NCBI GenBank assembly: GCA_028285595.1
Contig: JANQOW010000153.1
Coordinates: 1-64,000, forward strand
From: Hyphomicrobiales bacterium
Lineage (GTDB): Bacteria > Pseudomonadota > Alphaproteobacteria > Rhizobiales > CAJQND01
Direction of reading: 5' to 3'
Length of the DNA stretch: 64,000 nucleotides
How positions within the stretch are numbered: the stretch's first letter is position 1; each line of letters starts with the position of its first letter. Of the stretch, positions 36,689 to 46,189 are shown in pieces. The notes beneath the pieces were generated by a model. The model was not told the DNA's origin, ran no database searches, and saw only the letters and a program-made list of their open reading frames with translations. The position numbers were made by a program, and so were the translations under genes.

Positions 36689-37084
36689 ATGACATCCCGC
36701 TTTCAAGATTTGGTGCAACAGGCGTCGCGCGTACGTCGCCCACCCAAGGTTTCCACAGCAGGCCTGTTTGTGGGCATGGAAACCGAAACCAACCTTTGGG
36801 GCCAGAAGGACAACCGGTACAAACCAGATGAGCCGGCGGCGGAACCTGAGCCTTCACTTGATGCACCTGATATTGCCGAAGCTGTTGTGGACGAAGATCA
36901 AATCATCGCCGAGCTTGCCCTCACCGATGATCTCACCGTTACCGAACTGAAGGCCATCCGCCGAGCGTTTGCCCGCAAGAATCATCCGGATACAAGCCAG
37001 GGCGACCCTGCGTTGTGCGAGAGCCGGATGAAGATCGCAAACATGATCATTGATGAGCAGATTCGGTTGAGATCCCAAACCTAG
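36689..37084 (+). CDS. J-domain-like protein with an HPD motif
   Basis: A 131-residue soluble protein. Its acidic, proline-rich N-terminal part has no known fold. The C-terminal part has ELKAIRRAFARKNHPDTSQG followed by a helix, which matches helix II, the HPD loop and helix III of a J domain. HPD is the motif that stimulates DnaK. The first helix of a J domain is not obvious. It follows the preceding gene by 18 bases. Its TAG stop overlaps the flhB stop, both made by one CTAG. A DnaK-cochaperone role is inferred. Confidence 0.65.
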   Translation: MTSRFQDLVQQASRVRRPPKVSTAGLFVGMETETNLWGQKDNRYKPDEPAAEPEPSLDAPDIAEAVVDEDQIIAELALTDDLTVTELKAIRRAFARKNHPDTSQGDPALCESRMKIANMIIDEQIRLRSQT

Positions 37085-38142
37085 CGGAGTTGGTTGACGT
37101 AGGAGATCAGCTCAGCCACCGGCTTATAGAACTCCATTGGGATCATTTGACCGACATCAACGCCTGCGTAGAGCCCCTGGGCCAGCGGCTTGTTTTCGAA
37201 CATGGGAATATCGTGCTCTTCGGCAAGCTCGCGCATGCGGAGGGCTATCAAATCCTTGCCCTTGGCAACGACCACGGGTGCTGCGTCTTCCTCAGGCTCA
37301 TATTTCAGCGCAACGCTATAGTGGGTGGGGTTATTGATAATCAGCGTGGCGGTCGGAACAGTTTCGATCATGCGGTGACGCTGCCGCGACCGCGCCAAAG
37401 ACAGCTGCCTCACCTTGATCAGGGGGTCACCGTCGGTTTGTTTCTGTTCATCCTTAACCTCCTGGCGCGTCATTTTCAGGTTATGGCGCCACTGGTATCG
37501 CGACCATGCAAAGTCAGCGAGACCCAGAACCACCATTGCGCAGCATGCGACGATGACCAGCCTCGTCGACATATCGAGAATGTGGCCTGGCAGCTGATTG
37601 GGATCCCCCAGAATGGATAGAAAGATGTGATCCATGTCCGCCTTGATCACCACGGCAACGCCGGTCGCAACGGTGGCAAACTTGAACATCGTTTTTGCAA
37701 ATTCAACCGCGCCCTGCTTGCCAAGCATGCGCTTGAAGCCTTCCTTCAGCGAAATGCGTGAAGCTTTGGGTTTAATGCGGTCAAGCTTTAGCGCGGGCAC
37801 GTTCTGAAACAGCGATCCCGCCAATCCGGCAATCAACAGCACGCCCAAAATCGGGGCGATGTAGCTGCCAACGGAAGCCGTGAGCTTTACGAGATGCCAA
37901 TGAGCTTCAGATTCCTGTTCCAGGACATATTTGTGGGCGTTGGAGAACAGAACGCTAAATGTCCACGCCAAGCTCCTTGAGGTGTCAACCGCAAAGAAAA
38001 TGATGGCAAAGCACATGCCCAACGTGGAAGTGAGAATAGTAAGCTCGCGCGAACTGGGCGTATTACCTTTATCGAAAGCATCTTGAATACGCTTCTCTGT
38101 TGCGTCTTCTGTCTTACTGTCTTCATCAGGTTTCTCGCTCAT
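37081..38142 (-). CDS. flhB: Flagellar export switch protein FlhB
   Basis: FlhB sets the substrate order of the export apparatus. The 353-residue protein has four membrane segments and a cytoplasmic domain with the self-cleavage motif NPTH (residues 271-274, in NNPTHYSVAL). The tail after it (VVVAKGKDLIALRMRELAEEH) is conserved. It is the last gene of motA-fliM-fliN-fliG-flhB and overlaps fliG by four bases. The stop is shared with the convergent J-like gene. Confidence 0.97.
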   Translation of the reverse strand: MSEKPDEDSKTEDATEKRIQDAFDKGNTPSSRELTILTSTLGMCFAIIFFAVDTSRSLAWTFSVLFSNAHKYVLEQESEAHWHLVKLTASVGSYIAPILGVLLIAGLAGSLFQNVPALKLDRIKPKASRISLKEGFKRMLGKQGAVEFAKTMFKFATVATGVAVVIKADMDHIFLSILGDPNQLPGHILDMSTRLVIVACCAMVVLGLADFAWSRYQWRHNLKMTRQEVKDEQKQTDGDPLIKVRQLSLARSRQRHRMIETVPTATLIINNPTHYSVALKYEPEEDAAPVVVAKGKDLIALRMRELAEEHDIPMFENKPLAQGLYAGVDVGQMIPMEFYKPVAELISYVNQLR

Positions 38143-39149
38143 TCGCCCTCATCCGAGGAGGGAAGCGTGATCTTCTCTTCCTGAGCAAGAGAAAGAGCGG
38201 ACGACGCGATTGAAACGCGTGCTTGCTTGGTTGCGTCTTCGGGCACTTCGCGTGACGTGGAGAGTTCCGCCTCCACCATACGCCGCGCACGTGCACCCAG
38301 AGTGGACAAGATCATCTCCACAAATGCGTCATCGCACCCTTGTACGGCCGGGATGATCAGGTCGCTCGGTACCTGATCGAACAAAATCTTGCGGGAAGGC
38401 TCGTCCAACTTTGGAATATCTTCAAAGGAGAACAGCAAGGATTTGAGCTTTGTGACTTCGGCGGGCAAACTCTCAGAGAGTTGGGTGAGCAGGTCTTCAC
38501 GTTGGTCGGCGTCCATACGGTTGATGATATTGGCCACCGCTTGCCGGTTGGCCGACGGCCCATCGTCCGGATCGGCCAAGCTCAAACGGGTAATGATGGC
38601 TCGTCCGACCAAATCCGCAATTTGATTGTCCACTGGCTTCAACGAGATCATGCGACGGACGATCTCTGATTTCTGAGCCGGCTCAAATCGGAGCAGAAGA
38701 CCGGACGCCGTTTGTGGATCTAACCTTGAGAGCACATATGCCGATGCCTGGGGGTGTTCGTTCTCCAGGCACCCGAACATAATGTCCGTCTCCGCCTGCA
38801 CAACCTCGTTCCAAGTGGCCGCAAGCTTGGCGGCATCTGCCGCAGGATCCTCAACGGGACCAGCAGCACTTTCCAATAGTTGATAGACCTCTTTCGGATC
38901 GTGACTGTTGTTTTCATCAGAATGGAGTTCGGTCTCAAACTCATCGACAACCAGTTTCAGTTGTGACGGCGTGATTGGCCCCAGCCGGTCTGCCGCATCC
39001 TTAATGATGTTGATTTCATCTTCGGAAAAATGGTCGAGCAAACTTGTTACGCGCTCTTCCTCAAGAGCGAGCAGCAAGATAACAATCTTGTCCACGTTAT
39101 CTGCTTCGTGGAGCGAAAGTTGTTCTGCTGTTGCAACGCCGGTGCTCAT
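38139..39149 (-). CDS. fliG: Flagellar motor switch protein FliG
   Basis: FliG is the rotor part that meets MotA. The 336-residue protein has the armadillo-like N- and middle domains with IVILLLALEEERVTSLLDHF, HPQASAYVLSRLDPQTASGLL and the EDIPKLDEPSRKILFDQV segment, and a C-terminal domain. It has normal family length. It lies between fliN and flhB in the switch operon. Confidence 0.95.
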   Translation of the reverse strand: MSTGVATAEQLSLHEADNVDKIVILLLALEEERVTSLLDHFSEDEINIIKDAADRLGPITPSQLKLVVDEFETELHSDENNSHDPKEVYQLLESAAGPVEDPAADAAKLAATWNEVVQAETDIMFGCLENEHPQASAYVLSRLDPQTASGLLLRFEPAQKSEIVRRMISLKPVDNQIADLVGRAIITRLSLADPDDGPSANRQAVANIINRMDADQREDLLTQLSESLPAEVTKLKSLLFSFEDIPKLDEPSRKILFDQVPSDLIIPAVQGCDDAFVEMILSTLGARARRMVEAELSTSREVPEDATKQARVSIASSALSLAQEEKITLPSSDEGE

Positions 39150-39166
39150 GCGGAAAGGGATATTCC

Positions 39167-39706
39167 TTAGGTGCCTTGCGTTTCCGGGCTCGCGAGCGAT
39201 TCCAGACTTATGCCAAATCGGTCCGTGCCGTCATCCAGCATGATCACACTGCCATGGGCGATCACTCTGCCGTTCACCACCACATCCACGGCCTCACCAA
39301 CCTTACGGTCCAGTGGGATCTTCGAGCCCTTGGCAAGCGCCGCCAGTTCAGAAACGGTCATGCGGGCACTGCCCAATACAATCTCCACGGTGATCGGTAT
39401 TTGTAAGACAGCATTCAGCCCATCGCCGGCTGAAGAAGCGCTTGCCGGCTGAGGTGTCGGTGCATTCATCTGTGGTTCAAGGCTTGGTTCAGGCAGTGGC
39501 GCAGCGAAGTTTTCTTCCGGCGCAAGACCTTCAGGCGGGCCAAGGTCTCCGCCAGGCGCCAGATCTTCAGGCATCGCACTTTGTTCTATCGCTGCCGGAG
39601 CTGATGGTGAAAGCCCCTCTTCAGCCTCGGAGAAGACAATCTCGGGCTCTTCGGCTTCAGCAATACCGCCGTCCGAATCTGGAGTGGGCGACTCTGGTAC
39701 CGACAT
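39167..39706 (-). CDS. fliN: Flagellar motor switch protein FliN
   Basis: FliN forms the lower part of the C ring. The 179-residue protein has a long acidic, proline-rich N-terminal half (EEPEIVFSEAEEGLSPSAPA and similar) and a C-terminal SpoA domain, VEIVLGSARMTVSELAALAK then VNGRVIAHGSVIMLDDGTD. The N-terminal extension is longer than in enterics, as in other rhizobia. Confidence 0.95.
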   Translation of the reverse strand: MSVPESPTPDSDGGIAEAEEPEIVFSEAEEGLSPSAPAAIEQSAMPEDLAPGGDLGPPEGLAPEENFAAPLPEPSLEPQMNAPTPQPASASSAGDGLNAVLQIPITVEIVLGSARMTVSELAALAKGSKIPLDRKVGEAVDVVVNGRVIAHGSVIMLDDGTDRFGISLESLASPETQGT

Positions 39707-39753
39707 TATGCCTTATCCTCTAGCGTGATCATCATGATCGATTTCTCCTTACC

Positions 39754-40725
39754 TCAAGCGCTTGCCAGCATACCTAAGGCCACTGCGAGTTCACGTTCGC
39801 TTGAGCGGGTACTCGGCTTAATAAAACTCTCAACCGCCACGGCGTATCGGCCATCGGCTTGTCCAAATTTGCAGCGCATCAACGGAACGGAGTTGCACTC
39901 CATCTCAACCGTGCTGTTTGGCGTTGCGTCCAGTGGCAAGACCATTCCCGGTGTGAGTTGTGAGAGCATATCCAATGTCGCCTTTCCGCCCGACAATTTC
40001 GCGGTTAGCTGAATGGTCGCGCGGCGCGCCTCCGTTGACATGTGGGTGGTCCAGGCCTCATTTGCCGGCGCTGGCGGCGGTGGCAAATGGGCTGTGATGT
40101 CGGCATCGGCCAACGCCCCAAAATGATCTGCCGGGAATGCCACCATGAACTCCGATTCGTGATCAAACAGCAGCGCCACAAAATCAGCCCGATAGATGTC
40201 ACCGGTAAACGTCGGGACTTCCGGGTCTTCAATCAATTGCTCGCAGCAAAAGCTGCTGAAATCCAACTCATCCGACGCGGCCAGAGCTTTACAAAGTGCG
40301 CGGGCAAACCGATCGGCGAGCGATTTTCCGATGGCAACGTCAATCTCCGAAGGAACGCGGGTCCCTTCGAATGTATGGCCTCGACTTTGCGCCCCAAGCA
40401 CAAGTTCCAGATAGTCGTATAAGGTGTGATGGGACAACGCGACAATGAAGAACCAGTCCTCGGTCTCTGAGAACACGCGGAACTTGATGATGTGCTTGGA
40501 AAGATCGACGGGCTCTTCAGCAGGCACTAACGCGCTGGAGTTGAGGTTGATCTTGACCTTTGCATCGCAGGCCTCTTCCAGATCACCAGCATTCTCCGCA
40601 ACAGCAAGCTCCAGCGCATCAATCAAAGCGGGCGGAAATACCTTGGGTACATCCTTGATCGACAGCAGAATCTGCGCCGAGCTTGAAGCCGCTTCATTTA
40701 CTTCTTGTTCCACAGACACCGGCAC
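39754..40725 (-). CDS. fliM: Flagellar motor switch protein FliM, divergent
   Basis: The 323-residue protein has the position and length of FliM in motA-fliM-fliN-fliG. Its C-terminal SpoA-like domain (IQLTAKLSGGKATLDMLSQL, PGMVLPLDATPNSTVEME) is recognisable, but the N-terminus (MPVSVEQEVNEAASSSAQILL) does not show the LSQxEIDALL motif by which enteric FliM binds CheY. The middle domain has an FCCEQLIEDPEVPTF segment rather than the usual GGxG. This fits divergent rhizobial FliM proteins. Confidence 0.85.
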   Translation of the reverse strand: MPVSVEQEVNEAASSSAQILLSIKDVPKVFPPALIDALELAVAENAGDLEEACDAKVKINLNSSALVPAEEPVDLSKHIIKFRVFSETEDWFFIVALSHHTLYDYLELVLGAQSRGHTFEGTRVPSEIDVAIGKSLADRFARALCKALAASDELDFSSFCCEQLIEDPEVPTFTGDIYRADFVALLFDHESEFMVAFPADHFGALADADITAHLPPPPAPANEAWTTHMSTEARRATIQLTAKLSGGKATLDMLSQLTPGMVLPLDATPNSTVEMECNSVPLMRCKFGQADGRYAVAVESFIKPSTRSSERELAVALGMLASA

Positions 40726-40740
40726 ACTCCTCTAGTGGCG

Positions 40741-41613
40741 TTATGCGGTTTCGGCCGCCGCACCGCCACCAAGCGTTTCGTTTTCCGTGTCATCGATCGA
40801 AGGCCGTTCATATGCGGAGATGGTCTTACGTCCATGCTCAATCGCCACCTGAGGAGAGGCACCGTTCATATAGGCCAGCAGCGTCTGCTTGATGATGATA
40901 TATGGACGAACCTGTTTCATACGCACAATCTTCACTTTTGACGCGATCGGGCCCACCATGCCGTACGCCATGAAGATCCCGGCGAACGTCCCCACCAAGG
41001 CGGCACCGATCAGCTTGCCCAGCAGTTCTGGCCCTTGGTCCAGCGCACCCAAGGCTTTGATCACCCCAAGCACGGCGGCCACGATCCCGAGAGCAGGGAG
41101 GCCGTCGGCCATGTTTTGGAGCGCATGCTGGCTTTTCAGCTTGTCTTGCGTGGTGGTTTTGATCTCCACATCCATGAGCGCCTCGATCTCGTGAGGTTGT
41201 GCGCTCCCCATAATGATCAGCCGGCAGTAGTCACAAATGAACGCCAGCAAATCTTGGTTCTTTAGAACGTTCGGGAATTTCTGAAAAACTTCCGAATTCT
41301 CAGGATCATCCACATGTTCTTCCATCTCACTGCGTGGCTTGTCACGAAGCTCCCGCATGAGCGCGTAGAGCAGGCCAAGAATATCGAGATAATCACGAGG
41401 CTTAGGCACGGATTCTTTGAACGCCTCTCCCATGGCCTTCAAAGAATCCTTCACCACCTTCATCGGGTTAGCGATAAGGAAGATTCCGAGAGATGATCCG
41501 CCGATGATGACGAATTCCCAAGGTTGCCAAATCACAACCACATTGCCGCCCATCGCCATGTAGCCACCAAAAAGGCAGGCAAACGTTACGATAAAGCCGA
41601 TAATAACAAGCAT
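40741..41613 (-). CDS. motA: Flagellar stator protein MotA
   Basis: MotA is the membrane ring of the proton-driven stator. The 290-residue protein has four membrane segments: [20 protein letters not shown] and [21 protein letters not shown] at the start, and [19 protein letters not shown] and [20 protein letters not shown] later. The cytoplasmic loop carries the charged residues that face FliG. It heads the switch operon. MotB is encoded in the fliF operon. Confidence 0.96.
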   Translation of the reverse strand: MLVIIGFIVTFACLFGGYMAMGGNVVVIWQPWEFVIIGGSSLGIFLIANPMKVVKDSLKAMGEAFKESVPKPRDYLDILGLLYALMRELRDKPRSEMEEHVDDPENSEVFQKFPNVLKNQDLLAFICDYCRLIIMGSAQPHEIEALMDVEIKTTTQDKLKSQHALQNMADGLPALGIVAAVLGVIKALGALDQGPELLGKLIGAALVGTFAGIFMAYGMVGPIASKVKIVRMKQVRPYIIIKQTLLAYMNGASPQVAIEHGRKTISAYERPSIDDTENETLGGGAAAETA

Positions 41614-41790
41614 TATGCTTCCCCGCGCTATGCGAACTTGGGCCGATGGCCGGATTGGCGCGATCCAACGCCACTCTCAATTGGTAAGAGCCCTACCTTG
41701 CGCGAGGCTTGAGCTTCGGCCGATCTGTCAGTCTGGGGAAAGCTTCACGCCTTAGGGTTTCAAGCTGCAAAGTGCACTGGGAGAATTGCG

Positions 41791-42573
41791 ATGTTTTCAA
41801 CATCTGCAAGTTATCGGCTCATAACCGCAAACCTGCAGCGGTCCTTGGACAATGTGGCTCAGCAGCCGTTGCCTTCGCGGGAAATCGAGTACTACAAGCA
41901 AGAGATTGCTAACATTAAGTCCGTCGACGATTTTATGGCCAATGATCGGGTTTACCGGTTTGCCATGAAAGCCTTTGGCCTTGAAGAACTGAGCTACGCT
42001 AAAGGCCTTATCAGGAAACTTCTGGATCAGGGCACTGATGACCCTCAGGCCTTGGCAAACCAGCTGGCGGATCCCCGTTACCGGGATCTCGCAAAGACTT
42101 TTAACTTCGTCCGCTACGGTGCCAGTACAACCGCGTTCACAGACGCAACGCAGGGTACGGTCGACCGGTACATTCGCCAATCACTCGAAGAAGAAGCCGG
42201 AACCACGAATGAAGGCGTTCGACTGGCGCTTTATTTTGAGCGTAAAGCGGCTGATATCAACGGACCCTTTGATGTGTTGGGTGACCGCGCGCTGTTGCAA
42301 GTCGTGCAGACCGCCACCGGCATCTCGCCGGCCACCGCAAGCCAGCCTATCGACAAGCAATCTGCAGAGATCGCAAAGCGGATTGACTTGTCAGAGCTGA
42401 AGGACCCCGACAAGTTGGCGGAGTTTTTGACCCGGTTCACCACACTATGGGAGATCGATAATCCTTCGAGCGCACCAGCATCAAGTCAGATCGCTGCTTT
42501 GCAACCTGCTCCGTTTGGCATCGATGTGAACACTTTGATGAACTTGCAAAATATCAAGTACGGAGGACGTTAG
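41791..42573 (+). CDS. DUF1217 flagellar-cluster protein
   Basis: The 260-residue protein belongs to the DUF1217 group found next to flgF in rhizobia. It is soluble and helical (YYKQEIANIKSVDDFMANDR, YAKGLIRKLLDQGTDDPQAL), with a C-terminal region rich in Pro and Ala. No signal peptide. It lies at the head of DUF1217-flgF-fliI, divergent from motA across a 177-base gap. Its function in flagellar assembly is not known. Confidence 0.85.
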   Translation: MFSTSASYRLITANLQRSLDNVAQQPLPSREIEYYKQEIANIKSVDDFMANDRVYRFAMKAFGLEELSYAKGLIRKLLDQGTDDPQALANQLADPRYRDLAKTFNFVRYGASTTAFTDATQGTVDRYIRQSLEEEAGTTNEGVRLALYFERKAADINGPFDVLGDRALLQVVQTATGISPATASQPIDKQSAEIAKRIDLSELKDPDKLAEFLTRFTTLWEIDNPSSAPASSQIAALQPAPFGIDVNTLMNLQNIKYGGR

Positions 42574-42576
42574 TCC

Positions 42577-43305
42577 GTGAGTATCAGCTTAGATGTGGCC
42601 ATGTCGGCCCAATTGTCGTTGATGAAACGTTTGGAGACCATCGCACATAATGTTGCGAACGTTTCGACTGTTGGGTTTCGGGCGGAAGAAAGCAATTTTT
42701 CAGAGCTGGTGTCCAACAACACTCTGGATCCAACGGCTTATGCCCAGATTGGTCAAACGGTTCTCTCTCAGAAAGCGGGCGCGCTTGTGAAAACAGACGG
42801 GCCATTGGATGTGGCGGTGAATGGAAATGCCTGGTTCGCAATCCAAACACCGGCCGGCCAGGTCAACACCCGGGATGGCCGTTTGACCATGTTGGAAACG
42901 GGAGACCTTCAAACCTTACAGGGCTATCCCATCTTGGATGTGGGCGGAGCCCCAATCACGCTTGAGCCGGGAGGTGGTCCACCCACAATCGCAGCAGACG
43001 GCATGATCACACAGAACGGCGCGCAGGTGGCGGCCATTGGATTGTTCCGAATTCCAGATGGTGCCAAGTTGCAGCGTTTTGAAAATTCTGGCGTGATCTC
43101 ATCAATTCCGGCCGAGCCTGTCGTTGACTTCAGCCGCAACCGGATTGTCCAAGGTTTCGTTGAGAACTCAAATGTGAATCCGGTCAAACAGATGACTGAC
43201 CTGATCATGGTTTCGCGCCTGTTTGAAGGCGTAACCAATGCGATTCAGGATAAAGAGCGTAGCATGCAAAACGCCATCCGGACCCTCGGCGGCTCTAATT
43301 CATGA
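42577..43305 (+). CDS. flgF: Flagellar proximal rod protein FlgF
   Basis: FlgF is a rod subunit with the axial-protein fold: HNVANVSTVGFRAEESNF at the N-terminus, DVAVNGNAWFAIQTPAGQ in the core, and the C-terminal NVNPVKQMTDLIMVSRLFEG. The start is a GTG at 42577, three bases after the upstream stop. At 242 residues it is the shorter of the two flgF/flgG-type genes. It overlaps fliI by four bases. Confidence 0.94.
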   Translation: MSISLDVAMSAQLSLMKRLETIAHNVANVSTVGFRAEESNFSELVSNNTLDPTAYAQIGQTVLSQKAGALVKTDGPLDVAVNGNAWFAIQTPAGQVNTRDGRLTMLETGDLQTLQGYPILDVGGAPITLEPGGGPPTIAADGMITQNGAQVAAIGLFRIPDGAKLQRFENSGVISSIPAEPVVDFSRNRIVQGFVENSNVNPVKQMTDLIMVSRLFEGVTNAIQDKERSMQNAIRTLGGSNS

Positions 43306-44597
43306 ACCAATGGAGTTCTCCGTGGCTGAAGATCTCCGGCCGCATTAGCGCGATTACGCCAACCGGATTCGCAGTGACCGGCCTGTCTCGTTTCGCAAGA
43401 CTGGGTGATTGCGTGAGCGTTGAAACCGAACGTGGCCTGGTTCAGGGCCAGATCATTCGGATCGAACAAGACCACTTACTCGCCAAACCGTTCGTCCCTT
43501 GGGCAGACTATCACCTGGGATCACGGGTTTGGTATGGCGGGCGCATTACGATTGCGCCAAGTCAGGCTTGGAAAGGACGCGCCGTTAACGCGCTTGGTGA
43601 ACCGGCCGATGGCAAGGGTGAACTCTTTAACGGAACACCTATTGATCCCATTGCAGCCAAGCCGCCGGTTCCCCTGAACCGCAAGCAGATAGAGACCCCT
43701 GTTAAAACCGGTATCGCCGCCATCGATCTGTTCACACCCATATGCTTTGGCCAACGCATCGGTATTTTTGCTGGTGCCGGGGTAGGCAAGTCGACCCTCC
43801 TCATGCAAATGGCGGCTTCCGGAGGGTTTGACCAAGTTGTGGTCTGTCTGGTGGGGGAGCGCGGCCGGGAAGTGAAGTTGTTTCACGAGAGCACTCAACT
43901 TTCCTCAGGCAAGGGACTCACATCGGTGATTGCAACGGGCGATGAAAGCCCAATGATGCGCCGACTTGCTCCATACACAGCAACGACGATTGCCGAGTTT
44001 TACAGAGACCGTGGAGATTCTGTGCTCTTGATCGTGGACTCGCTCACACGCACGGCTCACGCCGCCCGGGAAGTCGCTCTTTCTGCCGGCGAACCGCCGG
44101 TTGCTAGAGGGTATCCCCCAAGCGTACTGGCCGACCTGCCCCAACTTCTTGAGCGCGTCAGTGCAGCGGAGCATCAATCGGGATCCATTACGGCGATTTA
44201 CTCCGTACTCGTGGATGGGGACGATCATACTGAACCGGTGGCCGACTGTTTGCGCGGCACCCTGGATGGGCACCTGAACCTCAGCCGAACCATTGCTGAG
44301 CGCGGCAGATTTCCAGCTATCGATCTTTTGTCCTCAGTGTCCCGCCTGGCCAGCGCCGCTTTAAGCGAAGAGCAGACAAAGCTCACGAGCTTGGCGAGAT
44401 CACTGATCGCCAGTTATGAGGATTCTTTTGAGCTAAGAGCTATGGGCGCCTATCAGCCAGGCGGTGATCCCCAGCTTGACCTGGCGATCAAGGTCGTTCC
44501 GGAAATCTACAAACTTCTCACCAGCAAGGCTCCGGCCGACGATGGACCCGATCCGTTCGACACTCTTGAATCGTTGTTAAAGGGTGCAGGTCAGTAA
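43302..44597 (+). CDS. fliI: Flagellum-specific ATPase FliI
   Basis: FliI powers flagellar export. The 431-residue protein is related to the F1 beta subunit, with Walker A AGAGVGKST (157-165), the VVCLVGERGREV segment, and Walker B LLIVDSLTR. Its regulator FliH is encoded apart, at 33260. The gene is the last of the short DUF1217-flgF-fliI operon and ends 16 bases before the convergent stop at 44614. Confidence 0.97.
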   Translation: MNQWSSPWLKISGRISAITPTGFAVTGLSRFARLGDCVSVETERGLVQGQIIRIEQDHLLAKPFVPWADYHLGSRVWYGGRITIAPSQAWKGRAVNALGEPADGKGELFNGTPIDPIAAKPPVPLNRKQIETPVKTGIAAIDLFTPICFGQRIGIFAGAGVGKSTLLMQMAASGGFDQVVVCLVGERGREVKLFHESTQLSSGKGLTSVIATGDESPMMRRLAPYTATTIAEFYRDRGDSVLLIVDSLTRTAHAAREVALSAGEPPVARGYPPSVLADLPQLLERVSAAEHQSGSITAIYSVLVDGDDHTEPVADCLRGTLDGHLNLSRTIAERGRFPAIDLLSSVSRLASAALSEEQTKLTSLARSLIASYEDSFELRAMGAYQPGGDPQLDLAIKVVPEIYKLLTSKAPADDGPDPFDTLESLLKGAGQ

Positions 44598-44613
44598 TAG
44601 TTGGGCAACGGTC

Positions 44614-45078
44614 TTAGCGCTTTGGTCCGTAGCGAACCTCATTCAGCGGGATAAAGTTCAATCTCTCGATCAGAACATCTCGGATCAGATCGGCTTTGAA
44701 ACGCTCATTCACGTTCATCGCGATCTTCTTCTTGAGCCCGTCAATATCGTACTTCTTCATATCCTTGAAATCGACAACCTCACCTGCGTACAAGGCGCGA
44801 AAGGCTTCATCGATAATGAACACGTTAGGCGGGACAGAGAGCTGGCGGAATATGGTGCCATCGATTGTAAATACGAACTGTGCAACAACGTAGCCGCCTA
44901 TTTTCCCTTCGGAGATGATGGGGACACTGATGATGTCGGACTTCACATAGTCCAGTCCACCAAAGAACTCCTGAACCTCCTTCTCCTCCTCGGGCGCTGC
45001 GCCAAAGATGACGGCGGCATAGACTGAGCCAGCCATTACCACGCAAACCCAGATTGCAATCAGGGCGGTTCTTACCAT
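44614..45078 (-). CDS. Single-pass membrane protein of the flagellar cluster (FliL-like?)
   Basis: A 154-residue protein with one N-terminal membrane segment (ALIAIWVCVVMAGSVYAAVI) and a periplasmic domain. The end of the domain (FKADLIRDVLIERLNFI) recalls the C-terminal helix of FliL, as does the plan of TM followed by a compact domain, but the match is weak and a true fliL is already at 26459. I leave it unnamed. It overlaps the next gene upstream by seven bases and is last in the long minus-strand operon. Confidence 0.65.
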   Translation of the reverse strand: MVRTALIAIWVCVVMAGSVYAAVIFGAAPEEEKEVQEFFGGLDYVKSDIISVPIISEGKIGGYVVAQFVFTIDGTIFRQLSVPPNVFIIDEAFRALYAGEVVDFKDMKKYDIDGLKKKIAMNVNERFKADLIRDVLIERLNFIPLNEVRYGPKR

Positions 45079-45488
45079 TCAGAATAGGCCTTCTTCATTC
45101 CTCGCGATGAATAGGTTCCATCAGAGCTCTCGTCGAGCACGACCGAGGTCAGCATTTCAGAGATTTCTTGGGCCGCCCTCATGTGGAGCTTCAGCTGCGC
45201 GAAGTTCTCCACCAATCTCTGCCGCAACAGCTCCATGGCCGCCTTAATGTCATCGGTGGAGATTTGAGAATTGGCTTCTGTCTCAAGGCGCGTGAACTCC
45301 AACAGAGCCTGGCTTTTATCCCGCGTGAAGCTGTTGAGACGGTCCAGCTCATACTTCTTGAGCGCTTCCGTTTCAGCTTCAATGATCTTGGTCAGCCGCA
45401 CAATTGAAGACAATAGCTTGGCTCGCCCGTCTTGGGGTTGAGCAGCGCGATCTGCCTGCAAGGGAAGTTGATGGACTGTTCCGGTCAT
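45072..45488 (-). CDS. Probable FlgN-type export chaperone
   Basis: A 138-residue helical protein with no signal or membrane segment. It has the look of FlgN, which guards FlgK and FlgL: a long amphipathic helix (LTKIIEAETEALKKYELDRL) and a C-terminal helical part (LRQRLVENFAQLKLHMRAAQE). It lies next to a flgJ-type gene, a common place for flgN. The match is by fold pattern and context only. Confidence 0.65.
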   Translation of the reverse strand: MTGTVHQLPLQADRAAQPQDGRAKLLSSIVRLTKIIEAETEALKKYELDRLNSFTRDKSQALLEFTRLETEANSQISTDDIKAAMELLRQRLVENFAQLKLHMRAAQEISEMLTSVVLDESSDGTYSSRGMKKAYSEW

Positions 45489-45494
45489 CTTGCC

Positions 45495-46148
45495 CTAGCG
45501 AAGTGTCAGCGAAAACTCATCGCGCTTGGAAGCTTGAGATGCATTCGGCAACAGCGAATTGAAAAGGCTGTGCAGGTTTGAGAAGAAATCTCTGAAGCCG
45601 CTGAAAAAGTCGCTCTCGGTTTGGGTTTCACCGACCGCCGCAGGTGACGGCGGAGAATTTACGTTCCATTTGGATGGCACAGAGCCAGTGGTGGCTTCAG
45701 GCGCGAACCTTGCTTCCAGCGACTTGGCAATACCAACGCCGCCCGCTTCGCTTACTTTCTTGGCAACAGCATCAGACATAAACGATTGCCAGACGGATCC
45801 GGCTGTCCCGGTGCCATAGAGCGAAGAGGTTTTGCTGGGTTGCATGGTATCAATGAAGTTCTTCAGAAAAGCCCCTTCAAACTGACGCAGTGCCGTCTTG
45901 GCGGACGTGTCCTGCCTTTGGTGCAGCAATGCGTCATTGCGCATTTCAGTGAGTGTGCTGGAAGCGTGGAAGGGCATCCCACTGACCGGGGTCTTGGCAA
46001 GCTGGTTTTTAAACGTCGCCTCTCCACTGGCAGGCGTAATAACCGTTTTGCTGTATTCTTTGAGCTTTTCCAAGGACGCATTCCGGACACTGGGGTCCAC
46101 GCCGCGCAGGCTGTCCAACAAAATATCTGACGGGGGCGAAATCGACAT
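45495..46148 (-). CDS. flgJ: Rod-binding protein, FlgJ N-domain type (CheL-like)
   Basis: A rod-cap protein. The core FEGAFLKNFIDTMQPSKTSS and the GSVWQSFMSDAVAKKVSEAG segment mark the FlgJ rod-binding domain. There is no C-terminal muramidase domain, unlike enteric FlgJ; the separate lytic transglycosylase at 28819 probably supplies that activity. At 217 residues it is longer than the 100-residue CheL of Caulobacter, mainly from flexible tails. Confidence 0.85.
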   Translation of the reverse strand: MSISPPSDILLDSLRGVDPSVRNASLEKLKEYSKTVITPASGEATFKNQLAKTPVSGMPFHASSTLTEMRNDALLHQRQDTSAKTALRQFEGAFLKNFIDTMQPSKTSSLYGTGTAGSVWQSFMSDAVAKKVSEAGGVGIAKSLEARFAPEATTGSVPSKWNVNSPPSPAAVGETQTESDFFSGFRDFFSNLHSLFNSLLPNASQASKRDEFSLTLR

Positions 46149-46189
46149 GGGACGGTATACTCACATTTGCATCACCTCCCTTAGGTTTA

